Origin: Rhipidocladum racemiflorum
Lineage: Eukaryota > Streptophyta > Magnoliopsida > Poales > Poaceae
Assembly (NCBI GenBank): GCA_036346355.1
Contig: CM070585.1
Span: 2,371,001-2,435,000 of the forward strand
Direction of reading: 5' to 3'
Length of the DNA: 64,000 nucleotides
The notes under the pieces were generated by a model. It was not told where the DNA came from and searched no databases. It saw only the letters and a list, made by a program, of their open reading frames with translations. The position numbers and the translations under genes are program-made. Positions 1 to 11,401 of the stretch are shown here, one piece after another; within the stretch, counting starts at the first letter, position 1, and each line of letters begins with the position of its first letter.

Positions 1-1506
1 AAATGTGATAAGATATTCGATTTATTGCTTCAAGAAAAACTTATAAAATTACCAGAAGGGCACGTCATCCCGTCGGCTGATGAAATTAAAAAGCGAAGGT
101 ATTGCAAGTGGCACCATTCCTTTTCGCATAATACTAACGATTGTAATATTTTTCGACAACAGATTCAATCGGCTATTGCCGATGGACGGTTGAAATTTGC
201 AGATGAGTCGGCTATGCAGATAGATGTGAATCCTTTCCAAATCAACATGGTCCAGTGTTCGCGGAAAGAAAAGGAACTCATGAAAGAGGATGTCAAGCCA
301 ACCAAGAAAGTTGAAATCCGGTCAAAGGGAGATGAAACGGTGCAAATCACCATCGGCTCAATACAAATCGAGGCTGATAAAAATGGGCAAAACTCGAGGA
401 CAGTAAAGCCGAAAGGGGATTTGGAAGTTGGGAGATGGTATATGGTGGAGAAAGCCCCAAGAAAAACCAGCTTCAAGCCAAAGCCAACTTTCTCGCAACT
501 CTTGGAAAAATATGAAAGGATAAGCCACAGACAAAACTCCCAACAACCAAACTACTTTCGCCGGCCGAGTATTCATCGACTAGGCAAATACTATCGGCCA
601 GATGCCCCTAATTGGCCAAATACCGAAGAGGAAGAACATCGACAGTGTCCTTTTTGGCAATTTTATTGGGAGAGAGGGATGACCTTACCTATAGTGCTAT
701 CATGCCCTATGAAACACCCAATTAGGCATCGGCCAAATCGATCGGCTAAAGACAGGTTGTCTAGGCCGGTGCACGATCGACTAGGGGCAAAGAGCAGAAG
801 GCCGATCCATGAAAGATTGTCAATACCAGAACAAGGCGATTTTTCTGGAGCTCAAGAAGCGCCGGCTTCCGACGACACTGTCAGGACGGAGTCCGACAGC
901 GAAATGAGCAATCTGGCTGGAAAAATCAGAAAGCCGATAGAACCTAAACCGAGGTGGTGCCCTTCGGGTCTTAGCAAATCGCAACGCAGGCGACTTCAAC
1001 GACTAAAGACACAAGAAGAAAGGGAAGCCAAAAGAGAAAGAGAAAGAGATCGGGTATTCAATAAGCTGAGGTCGATACCAATTGGAAAACAGGAGTGGAG
1101 GAAAAAAGAGCAAACCGATAGCGATTTAGGTCAATCGGTTGATTCTGGATCTCCAATGATCCAAGATGATACACCGCCAATGGACATAAACATGGTGTTC
1201 ACTGTCCCCGCTGAGTTCAAAACCGAGGTAGAATCGGCTGAGGAAGTATTCGCCCAGTTGTGCCTTGGTGCACCGGATGCCGTATTCGAAAAGCCTCAAG
1301 ACATGCATCGACATTTGAAGCCACTATATCTCAAAGGCCACATCAATGGCCGACCGATATCGCGGATGTTGGTCGATGGTGGGGCGACAGTCAATCTTAT
1401 GCCTTTGAGCACCTTTAAAAAATTGGGCAAAACCGATGAAAATATGATTAAGACAAACATGGTGTTGAACGATTTCACGGGAGATCCCACCGAAGCAAAG
1501 GCGTAA
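1..1506 (+). pseudogene. R1 gag C-terminus and start of protease (broken)
   Basis: The open frame runs in from the left edge, so the first in-frame ATG (25) is not a real start. Near residues 25-40 of the 25-1506 reading lies a zinc-knuckle-like region with spaced Cys and His (CKWH, SH, NDC), followed by a GRLKF block typical of Tat gag. A long basic, low-complexity linker follows. Near the end, MLVDGGATVNLMP is the aspartic protease active site in the plant D-G-G form. The frame ends at TAA 1504-1506, and protease homology continues in another frame, so a frameshift breaks it. It would have supplied capsid and the polyprotein protease. Confidence 0.8.
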
Positions 1507-2069
1507 TGATGACATAATTGACAGTCGGCAGCAAGACTTTGCCAACTACGTTTTTTGTGATAGAAGCGAAGGGCAATTACAGTGTGCTCCTCGGACGGGA
1601 CTAGATCCATGCTAATTGCTGCATACCATCGACCATGCATCAAAAATTAGTGCAGTGGAACGGTGACACAGTTGAAGTTGTATCTGCCGATACATCGGCT
1701 CATATTGCCATGGCCAGCCCTGACGCTAACTGGCCACACGAAGAAGCCGAATGCATATCGGGAAAGGTTTTGGTTGATTGTGATTTTATTTGCATCGAGA
1801 AATCAGGATTCAAGCCGATCAGCGTTAAACCCAATACGTTTAATCAGACAGGCGAAGTAGTAAGGAGATGGAGTCCAAAACAATAGCGAAATTATAAGAG
1901 AAAGCGAGGAGCTATCGGCGAGAGGAGTACGAAGAGGCTATTGAAGATTTCGAAGAAGAAAGACAAGGGCAAGGCTTCACCTCTGCCGATTTGCTTGAGG
2001 AAATCGATATCGGAGAAGGCGACAGGAAAAGACCAACGTTTGTGAGTGCTAGATTGGAACCAAGCTACA
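1507..2069 (+). pseudogene. R1 protease C-terminus and protease-RT linker (broken)
   Basis: From about 1521 the frame reads LTVGSKTLPTTF and then SVLLGRD, the usual second half of a Ty3/gypsy protease. TAG replaces the Trp codon that normally follows GRD. An open stretch 1635-1886 continues this homology, then ends in a stop. The acidic, Glu-rich segment at about 1905-2040 is linker. No separate gene is likely. The frame change at about 1500-1520 and the stop show decay of one ancestral polyprotein. Confidence 0.65.
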
Positions 2070-2940
2070 AAGCAAAGTTGGTCAAGATACTCAAAAAATA
2101 CAAAGACTGTTTTGCATGGGAATACTATGAATACAGCTTGTCGAACATCGGCTACCCATAAAAACCGGGTACCAGCCATTCAAACAGTATCCAAGACGGT
2201 TTAATCCCATACTGTACGATGCCATAAAAGAAGAGATAGGATGATTACTAAAGGCAAAGTTTATCAGGCCTTGCCGATATGCGGAGTGGGTCTCAAATAT
2301 CGTCCCTGTAAGAAAGAAAAACGGCAAGCTTCGGGTGTGTGTCGATTTTAGAGATTTAAATAAAGCCACGCCAAAAGACGAATATCCGATGCCTGTAGCC
2401 GATATGCTCATCGATGCTGCATCCGGAAATAAAATCATAAGTTTTCTCGATGGAAATGCCGGATATTATCAAATATTCATGGCTGAAGCCGATATACCCA
2501 AAACGGCCTTGAGATGCCCAGGAGCTTTAGGGCTATACGAATGGACTGTCATGACGTTCGGCTTGAAAAATGTTGGTGCCACTTATCAACACGCCATGAA
2601 CCATATTTTCCATAATCTAATTGGACATACTGTAGAAATCTATATCGATGATGTTGTTGTGAAATCCAAAGAAGACTGGAAACACTTAGCCGATTTGGAA
2701 AAGATGTTCGAGAGAACAAGGGCACACAGATTAAAGATGAATCCACTCAAGTGCGCTTTTGGGGTATCGGCTGGACAATTCCTCGGATTTACAGTGCATG
2801 AAAAAGGGATTGAAGTAAACCAGGCAAAAGTATAAGCGATAGTAGATACCAAGCCGCCGACAAATAAAAAGGAGCTACAGGTACTAATCGGCAAAATTAA
2901 TTACCTGCGGCGCTTTATTTCAAATTTGTCCGGACGGATT
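2070..2940 (+). pseudogene. R1 reverse transcriptase (broken)
   Basis: This domain copied element RNA into DNA. The N-terminal part (about 2085-2334) reads through KDCFAW and later FIRPCRYAEWVSNIVPV but changes frame and has stops (TAA near 2160, TGA near 2242). The best open piece, 2335-2835, starts at CVDFRDLN and contains SFLDGNAGYYQIFMA, MTFGLKN and the catalytic YIDD at 2641-2652 followed by VVVKS. A TAA at 2833-2835 ends it, although homology to the RT connection continues to about 2940. RT is followed directly by RNase H, the Ty3/gypsy order. Confidence 0.88.
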
Positions 2941-2941
2941 C

Positions 2942-3860
2942 GTGCTTTTCACTCCACTACTGAAGATAAAAAACAACCAAGAATTTGAATGGGGAAACGA
3001 CCAGCATAAGGCTTTCAATGACGTAAAGAATTACCTGATGAAACCCTTGGTGTTGGTCGCACCAAAGAATGGCATACCTTTCAAATTGTATATATCGGCT
3101 GAAGGAGATACGATAGGAGCAGTTCTGACACAGGAGACCGATGGAAAGGAACAAGTCATATTTTATTTAAGCCGACGACTTTTGGACGCAGAAATCAGGT
3201 ACCCCCTAGTGGAAAAGTTATGTTTGTCTTTATACTTCGCTTGCACCAAATTAAGGCATTACATCTTGACATCAAAATGCGTTATAGTGTGCAAAACTGA
3301 TGTGATTAAATATATATTGTCCGCACCGATTCTACGAGGTCGACTCGGTAAATGGGCATATGCTTTAACCGAGTTCAACCTAACGTACGAATCGGCTAAA
3401 GCTGTGAAAGGACAAGCTATAGCCGATTTTCTTACGGGAAGTGCCACGTTAGCTGGGACAGCCAATGTTACTCCTTGGCAATTGTACTTTGACGGATCTG
3501 TTTGCCAAGAGGGTGAAGGCATTGGCATAGTGTTAATTTCACCCAAAAAGACAGGACTTTGAATTCATGTATCGGCTTAATAGCCGATGTTCTAATAATC
3601 AAGTAGAATATGAAGCACTGCTAAAGGGGCTACAGTTGCTAGAAAGCATCGGGATAAAAGACGTAGAAGCCTTCGGGGATTCAATGTTAATTATACAACA
3701 GGTCAAAGGAGAATACCGATGCAATGACGAAGCGTTGGCTCAATATTTATGTCAATGTCTCCAGATTATTGAAACATTCACAACATTCTCCATAGAGCAT
3801 ATCCCCAGAAAAATCAATGACAAAGCAAACCTGTTGGCACAATGGGCATCACGTTATTGA
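2942..3860 (+). pseudogene. R1 RNase H plus archaeal-type RNase H (broken)
   Basis: The 2942-3562 frame holds the retroviral-type RNase H of Ty3/gypsy: LYISAEGDTIGAVLTQE, FYLSRRLLDAEIRYP, ending around GQAIADFLTG. A second RNase H begins at LYFDGSVCQEGEGIG. After a stop at 3560-3562 it resumes in the 3567-3860 frame with NNQVEYEALLKGL, FGDSMLIIQQ and EHIPRKINDKANLLA, which carry the usual D-E-D-D positions. This second, archaeal-type domain was acquired by Tat elements and is a useful lineage marker. One stop separates the halves. Confidence 0.85.
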
Positions 3861-3905
3861 AGTAAAAGCCGATAGGAATCGATCGAGTCAAACGATTGGC
3901 CGATC

Positions 3906-5255
3906 ATGTGCGCCCAACCTGTCGACTGGAGAACAGAAATACAGAATTATTTGTTGGATCCATCTAAGCCGACTGAGCGAAAAGTCTGGCATAAAGCACT
4001 AAAGTACGTTATACTGGAAGATGTATTATATTTCCGAACCATGGAAGGCCTGCTGCTAAGATGTTTGGGAACAGAAGAAGCCAATGTAGCAATGGGAGAA
4101 GTCCATGAAGGGATTTGCGGATCACATCAGTCGGCCCACAAAATGAAATGGATGCTGAGACGAACAGGGTACTTCTGGCCGACGATGTTAGAGGACTGCT
4201 TCAAGTATTACAAAGGATGTCAAACATGTCAAAAATTTGGTAACATACAGTCGGTACCAGCATCAACTTTACACCCGATCGTCAAACCATGGCCGTTCAG
4301 TGGGTGGGATATAGACATCATCGGCCAAATATTCCCAGCGTCCAGTAAGGGCCATAGATTCATTCTTGATGCCACGAACTATTTTTCAAAATGGGTCGAA
4401 GCCATACCACTCATGAAAGTTACTAGCGCAGAATTAATCGGCTTTGTAAACGAACATATCGTCCATCGGTTTGGAATTCCACAAACAATTACAACCGACC
4501 AAGGGACGGTATTCATGTCTAAAGAGTTTCAAGACTATGCGAAAAGCTTAGGTATCAAGTTACTCAATTCCTCGCCCTATTACGCTCAGGCTAACGGATA
4601 AGCCGAATCGTCAAACAAGACTTTAATAAAATTAATAAAAAGGAAAATCGAGGAAAAACCAAAGAGTTGCCACACTACGTTATCAGAAGCTTTATGGGCA
4701 TATCGGCTATCGTATCATGGATCGATTAAACTATCCCCCTTCCAGTTGGTGTACGGACAAGAGGCCGTTTTGCTCGTTGAAATCAATATCAGCTCAGCCA
4801 GAACGGCTCAACAAGATAATTTGCCGGCCGATGAGCACGAGCAAGCGATGCTAGACAACCTGGACGACCTAGCCAAATTAAGGCTGATCACACTGGATTG
4901 TCTTAGAAGGAACAAGGAAAGAGTTGCCAGATCATACAATAAGAAGGTCGTGCTGAAATCTTTTAATCGAGCCGATTTAGTATGGAAAACTATATTGCCG
5001 ATCGGATCTAGGGATAATCGATTTGGCAAGTGGTCCCCGACGTGGGAAGGGCCTTATAAAATAAATCGGCCGATCGACGGAAACTCATACATACTTGAGA
5101 CCTTGGACGGATTCGTGCTGCCTAAAGCAATCAATGGAAAATATTTGAAGGTGTACTACCTAGCGTTTGGATCGGATCCTAAATACAAAAGCAGAATTGG
5201 TTCAAAAACCGATTGCAAAAGCACGCACATAGTACCAAGGCAAAAGATCGGTTAA
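3906..5255 (+). pseudogene. R1 integrase (broken)
   Basis: The 3906-4601 frame has the HHCC zinc region (H and H in VHEGICGSHQSAHK, then CQTCQK), then the catalytic core: Asp in SGWDIDIIG and Asp in TTDQGT. The third acidic residue lies just after a TAA stop at 4599-4601, where a Gln codon would be expected (YAQANG, stop, AES). The C-terminal part resumes at 4746-5255 with the MVYGQEAV block and ends in a GPYKI chromatin-binding-type tail near WEGPY. The element could not have integrated with this protein. TAA or TGA in place of CAA or CGA would fit methylation-driven C-to-T decay. Confidence 0.85.
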
Positions 5256-5339
5256 ACGATCGATCAAATTACATCATCCAAAAGAACTGTTTACATCATA
5301 AACTTAAGACAACAAGTGTTAAAAAGCAGTGCTAGAAGG

Positions 5340-8242
5340 TTACAGCCCTGATCCAGGAAGACAGGCTCCTAAACATGACAGCGCTCCCGCAGCCTTGGTA
5401 ATAACATCCTGGACATTGTCCACAATACGTTTATCATCAGCCGCGCTACCAGGGATGGTTTTAATCTTAGCAGATTGCTGCTTAACCTCAACTACAATTC
5501 CACCAATGGCGCGCTTCTGATCAGACAAAGACGAGGCCGACGTGGTGAGAGACAACTGGTGGTCGGCTAGTTGTTGGGTGACCTTGGCCAGCTGCTCCTC
5601 CAGAGATTTCTTCACAGTTTCCAAATCTTGGTGCTTCGCCTTGGCCAATTTATAATCGGCCATATCCTTATCAAACTGGTGTTTCTTGGCCTTCGCGTCA
5701 GTTACCAACTTGTCCAGGATGGCTTGGTCCTCTTGCTGCACAACCCGCTGGGCTATCCTCTCCCTGGCAGGTGCGACTGTCTCCCTATGAGCGTCTAAAT
5801 GACAGACGTCCAAAAGGGCCCTCATGACTTCCGGGGGCTGGTCGGCTTCCACCGCAGCCATAACCGTCCTCAGGGGTTGTGTGTCGGCTAGGAGCCGGGC
5901 TTCAGGCTGCATGACTTCGTTAAAAAGGTGGTTGAGCCTCTCTTGCATTCCTGGTGCGAAAGTCACGGCAGTCGATACCTCCGCAGCTGCGTTGATTATC
6001 AATTGGACGTCGGCTGGGTAGTCATCGGTAGCCAGGATCTCAGGGTCACCCAGCTCATCCAGAGTAAAGCCCAGAAGGTCAGCAGGGTCGGCCAAATCCG
6101 GTGAGGCAGGCGCGAATTCTGTTGGTGATGGCACGATAACAGGGGTCGGAACCAACGGCGGCGACGCCGAAGTGCCCTGGATATCGGCCAGGACCTCAGC
6201 CACTTGTACGGAAGGTAACGGCTGATGCAAAGGAAAATAGTATCAAATGGATGGATAAAAATTGAAAATATAGTCAAAGAAATTCTACCTCTGTGGCCGA
6301 CTGGCTCGGAGAGTGATGGGCACTTTGCTCTGCGGGCCTTGGAGGTCTCTTCACCCTTGATTTCGTTTTTGTCCTCTCTGAAAGCAGAAAGCAAACGAAG
6401 TGTGAACAGAATACGAGTATGAGGAGAGAGAGCCGATGTCTAAAGGATGGTGAAACTTACTCGTTGGGCGCTTGCTCTGGGTAAGTTCAGGAAGAGATGG
6501 GCTCCGAACGCCAAGAGTGCCAGACGCGTAGCCAGTAAGACCGATTGACTGACCGGACCTTCTCTGGTGGCCACTAGCAGCAGTTGCTGCGGGATCGGAC
6601 ACCTGTCCGACAGTGCCCGTCTCGACCTAGTATCAAAAACATGACAACTGGTTAAAACCGATGCATGAGAAGGGATCAAACATTACCATTAAAAGATAAA
6701 TACCTCTTTGGCTACCGAAGAATTGGTGTAACCGGAACTCTCACCGGCACTAGCGGAGGGGTCTACCGTCGGCTCTTGGAAGTTAGGAAGGAATAAAGAA
6801 ATGATGGCCGACAGGGACCTATCCAACAGAAGAGCCTCTGCTATAGGTGCCCACCATTGTGACAAAGAAGCCGATCGACGAGAGTTGAGGAAAAAATGAG
6901 GCAACGATAGGATTTGAAACTCGTCGACCAGCTCTAAGACAATCTCCGCAACTGCTTGACTGGTCACCCTAGATCGGGGTTCAATACGCTCGAGCAACGA
7001 AAAACGCGGGATGGTTTGGCCAAAGCCCAGTTGGCGGGCGTAAACAGCAGGGTGATAGAATTCATATGATGGTTGAAACGTTCGATTCCTGGTGTTTAAG
7101 CCGACGTGGAGTATGCAGGGGGAAAGGAAAAGCTTGTAAAGATTTAGTGTTGATTGGGACATTTCAGAACTGTCGGCAGCCAAAGGCGGGAAGGAAGGCT
7201 AAGGAGTATCGGCTGCATCAGTATAACTAAAGAAATCACGCTGGCCAAAAATGGATCGGTCCAAGGTAAGGAAAAAGTTTAGGTATTTATATAGGCTAGC
7301 TGGGGTGACTTTTAGCTCACCAGCAGAGCACATGATGAACTTCTCCCCATAGGATCGGCTGGCCCGGTACTGAGGAGCTGAGGTTTCGGGATAGTCTTCT
7401 CGAGGGAAAGCCGAGTTACCTTGAGGATCGGCTAGGATGGATCGGCTGAAAGAGCAATAGAGCCAAATCTGAATAAACCAAAGGGGTCCTCCCACATTCC
7501 CTACCACATGGTTGGCAAAACCAGAAAAGAGTCGGCTACGGATAACGTGCATCATTTGATACACGGACCCCAAAAATAGTTTTCCTAGCGAAAGCCGACG
7601 GCCCTCCACCAGTCGCTCTGCTACTAGTTGGAATGTTTGGGTAGGACCAAGAAAGGCTACGCAGAGAAGATACCGATCAAGCCAGAGATTGAGAAAAGCG
7701 ACGTGCTCTTCATCCGACACTAGCCCATTGACCTTGTTGTTATTTTGAATATATTTTTGCCACCCTTCCCCTTTGGATCGGATCAGCTTGTATGAAGGCT
7801 TACCACTAAAAGCCGATATTTGGTCACCATCCGGTCGAAGGCAGCAAAGCTCAGCGACATCGAGGAGGGTGAGACCAATGGGAACAGTAGGGAAAAGAAA
7901 GGCATTGAATGAGTCTGACCAGAAGTAACATGTCGTGGCTACCATTGGTTCATTGGCTTCGAGATCAGCTAAACTTAAGGGAAGACACTCGGCTACACCC
8001 ATCCTCCCACTCTGCTCTCTTCTGAGCCGACACCCTAATGTACCAAGACCTCCACCCTTTTAGGGCGTAGGCCAGGCTCTGAAACTCTTTCCCCACTCTT
8101 TTACGTTATACCCGGTAGCCGATAAAGGGAGTCTAGGGATCTCTTCATTAATTACTACGTCGGCCCCTGTATCGCCTACCGGTCCTAAGAAAAACTGATC
8201 GTTGCTGCCAGGGATTGGAATGAATACCTGGGAAGGATCCAT
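5340..8242 (-). pseudogene. Antisense plant-mobile-domain (PMD) gene carried by R1
   Basis: Read on the minus strand from an ATG at 8242 (MDPSQVFIPIPGSND). The first segment ends at 8060 and another frame takes over near 8040-8005. The main PMD block is 8002-7199: YFWSDSFNAFLFP, EEHVAFLNLWLDRYLL, LGKLFLGSVYQMMH and GGPLWFIQIWLY, all typical of the aminotransferase-like plant mobile domain. The 7183-6689 segment continues it (YEFYHPAVYARQLGFGQ, SLSQWWAPIAEALL). The 6230-5340 segment is an acidic linker, then a coiled coil rich in Lys, Leu and Gln (about residues 190-260). The segments may be exons, and introns near 7190 and 6600-6240 are plausible but unproven. Cellular PMD proteins act in gene silencing, and the retrotransposon copies have unknown roles. 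The frame changes at 8000-8080 suggest this copy is broken. Confidence 0.72.
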
Positions 8243-8340
8243 TGCAGCCGATTTCGAGGAGGCCAAGGAGGGACAGAGAAAGCCGATTGCTGAAGGAGCG
8301 AGAGCTTGAGAGCATGAAAATGACCGTGGGGGGACCCGCA

Positions 8341-8348
8341 TATTTATA
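8341..8348 (-). promoter_or_regulatory. TATA box for the antisense PMD gene
   Basis: On the minus strand the bases read TATAAATA, about 97 bp upstream of the ATG at 8242. That is normal spacing for a plant TATA box with a 60-70 base leader. It lies outside the 3' LTR, so the antisense gene has a promoter independent of the LTR. Function is inferred from motif and spacing only. Confidence 0.5.
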
Positions 8349-8525
8349 GCATGGTGAAGAAGGTGAACAGGCGGGAACAGTTTTTGCATTTAAAGCGCAC
8401 CGAGATTTTTATGGCGTCATTGAATGGAGCGGTTACCAAGAATATACTTCACGGAGGTTGATCGACGGATTGGCCGATACAATTTTTGAAAGACAACAAG
8501 TTATCTTCCAAAAACGGGGGGCATA

Positions 8526-9145
8526 TGTTTGCACCATAATTTGGCATATGTGGATAATATCGGCCCAATTTGGAATGGAAGGTACGATACAGTTAAAATT
8601 TGATTATATCCCGTAACCAACATGGATTCGGTTGCTAAAAGAGTTTGATTCAAAATCGATACGGGTTCGGTTGCCGTATTCAGGATGGACTCGGGTCGGC
8701 TAAATCAATATAAAAGGGGACGGACCAGGAAGGAAGAAGAATCAATCCAACACTACACACATTTACCTTTTACAATTCTTTTCGTCGTTTTAGTTTTGCA
8801 ATCATCCCTCTGTAAGTCGACGAGATCAATAAAGTTGCGTATCGCCGATTGTTGATCTTGACCGATTTCACCCAGGTTCGATCTGCTTTGTGTTGTTGCG
8901 CATCGCCTCTCAAAGCCGATTTTGCCTTGCCCTCGGATTAGCTGTAATTGATTGATCTAGTTATCTCCTGATAGGCTTTTAGCCAACTAGTGTTAAGCCG
9001 ATAAGCTCGATTTATCGGTTTTGCTTGATTTTACAAACTTTACCTTGTCAATTACAGGTCAAATTGACTGGCACGCTCTGCAAACCCGGCGTTTGTCTCG
9101 TATGTTCGAAGCCAGGAACCCTGCTTCACGTTTTTAGCGCGAACA
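8526..9145 (+). repeat. R1 3' LTR
   Basis: A purine-rich tract (AAAAACGGGGGGCATA) just before 8526 fits the polypurine tract. The LTR would start TGTTTGC and end GCGAACA, a short inverted repeat with TG...CA ends, giving 620 bp. It holds a TATAAAA promoter box at 8709-8715. The right boundary was chosen from the inverted ends and not from a second LTR, which lies outside the window, so it may be off by a few bases. Confidence 0.65.
8709..8715 (+). promoter_or_regulatory. TATA box in R1 3' LTR
   Basis: TATAAAA followed by a GGGGA run, about 184 bases into the LTR, is where a U3 promoter is expected. In a 3' LTR this box would drive transcription rightwards into flanking DNA. Confidence 0.55.
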
Positions 9146-9366
9146 CTATGCAACAACAATCACTTCTCTCTTGTACATAAATAATCTAACTATGCTCCTG
9201 CGTAAAGCTGGTTCTTATTTAAGAACTATATCTCTTTTCTCTCCTCTTTTTCTCACTCTTCTATATAGGATCAAAGATGATGTGTACATATTAAGAGTCA
9301 ACCGAGATGACCTTATTGTACATGCGCTTACAAGAGTACAAATCCCAATCCAGACCAAACACACTT
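9146..9366. other. Short spacer between R1 and a MITE
   Basis: AT-rich with a pyrimidine-rich patch at 9220-9270. I see no gene or repeat structure in it. Confidence 0.5.
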
Positions 9367-9649
9367 AGGGCATGTACAATAGTTCACAGTCAGTTGTCTA
9401 TAAGAAATGCCACGTAAGATTTTAAGTAATGTGGAGGAGAGAGAAGAAGAAGGGAGAAAGCAGATGTTTACTATTTAATAGACAGCTTTACATTTTATGT
9501 AGCATTGTATAGACAGTCCGTTAATTGAATGAGAGACCATTACAAGCAACTATATAGATGATCCATTGTATGTGTTATTTTTAGTGCTGTCTGTAGATAA
9601 TATGAAGATGTATTATAGACATCTGCCGTCTATACCATTGTACATGCCT
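9367..9649. mobile_element. Tourist-like (PIF/Harbinger) MITE
   Basis: The left end GGGCATGTACAATAG and the right end (reverse complement AGGCATGTACAATGG) form terminal inverted repeats. Direct TTA triplets flank the element at 9364-9366 and 9650-9652, the target duplication typical of PIF/Harbinger MITEs. Length is 283 bp. It has no coding capacity. Confidence 0.8.
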
Positions 9650-10480
9650 TTAGAGCATTACAATAGTCTGTCTCTAAAGATTTTAACCCACTTAGAAGAC
9701 AACATTTCCGATAATTATCTCTAAAATCATTCATCTTTATTATATTTTCCCTCCCACACTTTATTACTTTTTACGTTGATTTGCGTAATAAGGTTTGTCT
9801 CTTGTATAAGGGACAATACATTCTCTTTTCTCACACCCTCTCTCATCGTATAGAATTTTGCCTTCGTATAGAATTTTGCTTATATAACACAGCTAAAAGA
9901 TAGTTAAAGCAACAATATTAAAAATGCCATCAGAGCCTCGTTGGAAAGGAAGTGGAAGATTGACGAGCCCATGCAAAAAGCAGGCCCAATCCTCAAGTTT
10001 GGCCCAATCCTCAAGTTTGTCTCGAGACGACGAGCAAAGACGTTGATTAGGAAAAAAAAATTGTTAACCTTGCATCAAAATTAGACCTGGTGTTGGGTGG
10101 ATGCATGGCCCACGAGGCGAGCGAGTGGAGCGCGCCCTAGCTAAACCAAGGCAACTATACAGTAAGCAGCCGGTCAAGCGACCGCGCGCGCGCAGCTGCA
10201 TCGCGTGCACCCCGGCCGGCACGCACTCGTGTGCCGTCGCACGGGTGCAGCGCCGCGTTTTAGCCGTGTGCGTAGGACGTGCCCAAGCATCACCCTTTCT
10301 GCGACCATCTTCAATGTGTGGATGGTAGCGATGGATCGATTATATACCTCCTTGCCGTGTGTAGCCATGTATAAGTATCTCGTGATGAACGGCAAGAGTC
10401 AAACGTTAAATATATCTCAAATAGAACCTAGCACGCACGTCCCAGTACCCTTTGGAGCCATATTGCCCAACCTAGCCCCA
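9650..10480. other. Gene-free stretch with a GC-rich patch
   Basis: The bases from 9653 (GAGCATTACAATAG) resemble a second MITE end next to the first, but I could not find its partner. A GC-rich patch occupies about 10090-10300. Short open frames there (such as 10101-10328) have no recognisable domain and look like by-products of base composition. Confidence 0.4.
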
Positions 10481-10775
10481 GTTCGTTTCAGCTTCTGGAT
10501 TATGAGAGAAGCTGCTTCATTATGGAAGAATCGGGTCGAGCTGGCTATAACTTCTAGGTTTCGGATCAAGCCGGCGAAAATCAGCAAGAATCAATGAGAA
10601 TCAGGTTTCAGCCAGATTATGATTCTATATGGCCCAGTTCGTTTCAACTTCTGGATTATAGATGAAGCTGTTTCTGATTATGGGAGAATCGGGTTAAGCC
10701 GGCTACAACTTCTAGATTCCGGACCAAGCCGGTGAGAATCGCCAGAATCGTGCTTTCACGATTCCTCATTCTATA
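10481..10775. repeat. Two-copy direct repeat, period about 150 bp
   Basis: The first unit starts near 10481 (CAGTTCGTTTCAGCTTCTGG) and the second near 10634 (AGTTCGTTTCAACTTCTGG). Both continue through matching blocks such as AGAATCGGGT, GCCGGCTA or GCTGGCTA, and CAAGCCGG. The copies have diverged by scattered substitutions. It may be part of a non-autonomous transposon, but class is not assigned. Confidence 0.6.
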
Positions 10776-10804
10776 TGTAAATCACTGCTTTTCGCAGAAG
10801 CTGT

Positions 10805-10956
10805 CGCCCGTAATCCTCCCGCTCTAAGCAAATAATCGCCTTTTTTTTTTAAAGCGTGTTCGCCCGTGAAAACGAACGGGTCATAGAAATCACCGATTCT
10901 CGCAGGTTCGGCCCGTAATCCTTCCGTTTGGTAAATAATCCGGTTTTTTTTAAGTA
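10805..10956. repeat. Two-copy direct repeat, period about 104 bp
   Basis: CCCGTAATCCTCCCG followed by AAATAATC and a T-run (10809-10852) recurs as CCCGTAATCCTTCCG with AAATAATC and a T-run (10911-10954). It lies directly after the 150-bp repeat and may belong to the same element. Confidence 0.5.
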
Positions 10957-11400
10957 GAAGTTTGTTAAGTTTGGTAATGAAACGCATTGCGATCATCGTG
11001 GTGCGATGGGCGGTCGCAAATCATGAAAGTTATGATGAGGTGGATGGCCTTCCACGGCTGCAAGCAATGAGAACGACAACCATTTATTAAAAAAAAAAAC
11101 AGCTAACTACTACGTACATTGCGCTCTTAAAAAGATTAAAGTTTGTATTTGGTTAAAGAAACATGTCGTACTGTTATCCTACGAATGCATTGTACCTTGT
11201 TTCATCAAAAGGACAAAAATTGTTTTGCTGAAAAAAGTAGTGATAATACTAGTTGTAGTGTAGGCTCAAATTTTCGAAAGTAACGAATGTAGGCAGGCTA
11301 ATTAGTTGGACATATTTGGCTGCAAAAGTTATTAATTATTACACCATGTAGTGAGAGTTATCGTTTTCGTTACTGAAAAAACTTACCATTTTCACCAATA
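10957..11400. other. AT-rich spacer upstream of RNase T2-like gene 1
   Basis: No gene is recognised. Several A-runs are present (11090-11099 and others). The segment probably belongs to the distal upstream region of the gene at 11740. Confidence 0.4.
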
Positions 11401-11401
11401 A

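Larger units (their letters stand above)
1..9145 (+). mobile_element. R1: 3' part of a Tat-lineage Ty3/gypsy retrotransposon
   Basis: The order is gag end, protease, RT, RNase H, archaeal-type RNase H and integrase on the plus strand, then a long minus-strand gene, then a 3' LTR. RT before integrase marks Ty3/gypsy. The second RNase H and the long post-integrase region with antisense coding mark the Tat lineage (family knowledge). The 5' LTR and most of gag lie left of the window. Every domain has stop codons or frame breaks, so the copy is not autonomous. The words AGCCGAT and ATCGGCT recur through coding, antisense and LTR parts, unlike in the other elements here. Confidence 0.9.

Noticed and set aside
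10101..10597. Frames of 75-130 codons upstream of gene 1
   Set aside because: They cross a GC patch and the start of a tandem repeat and have no recognisable motif.
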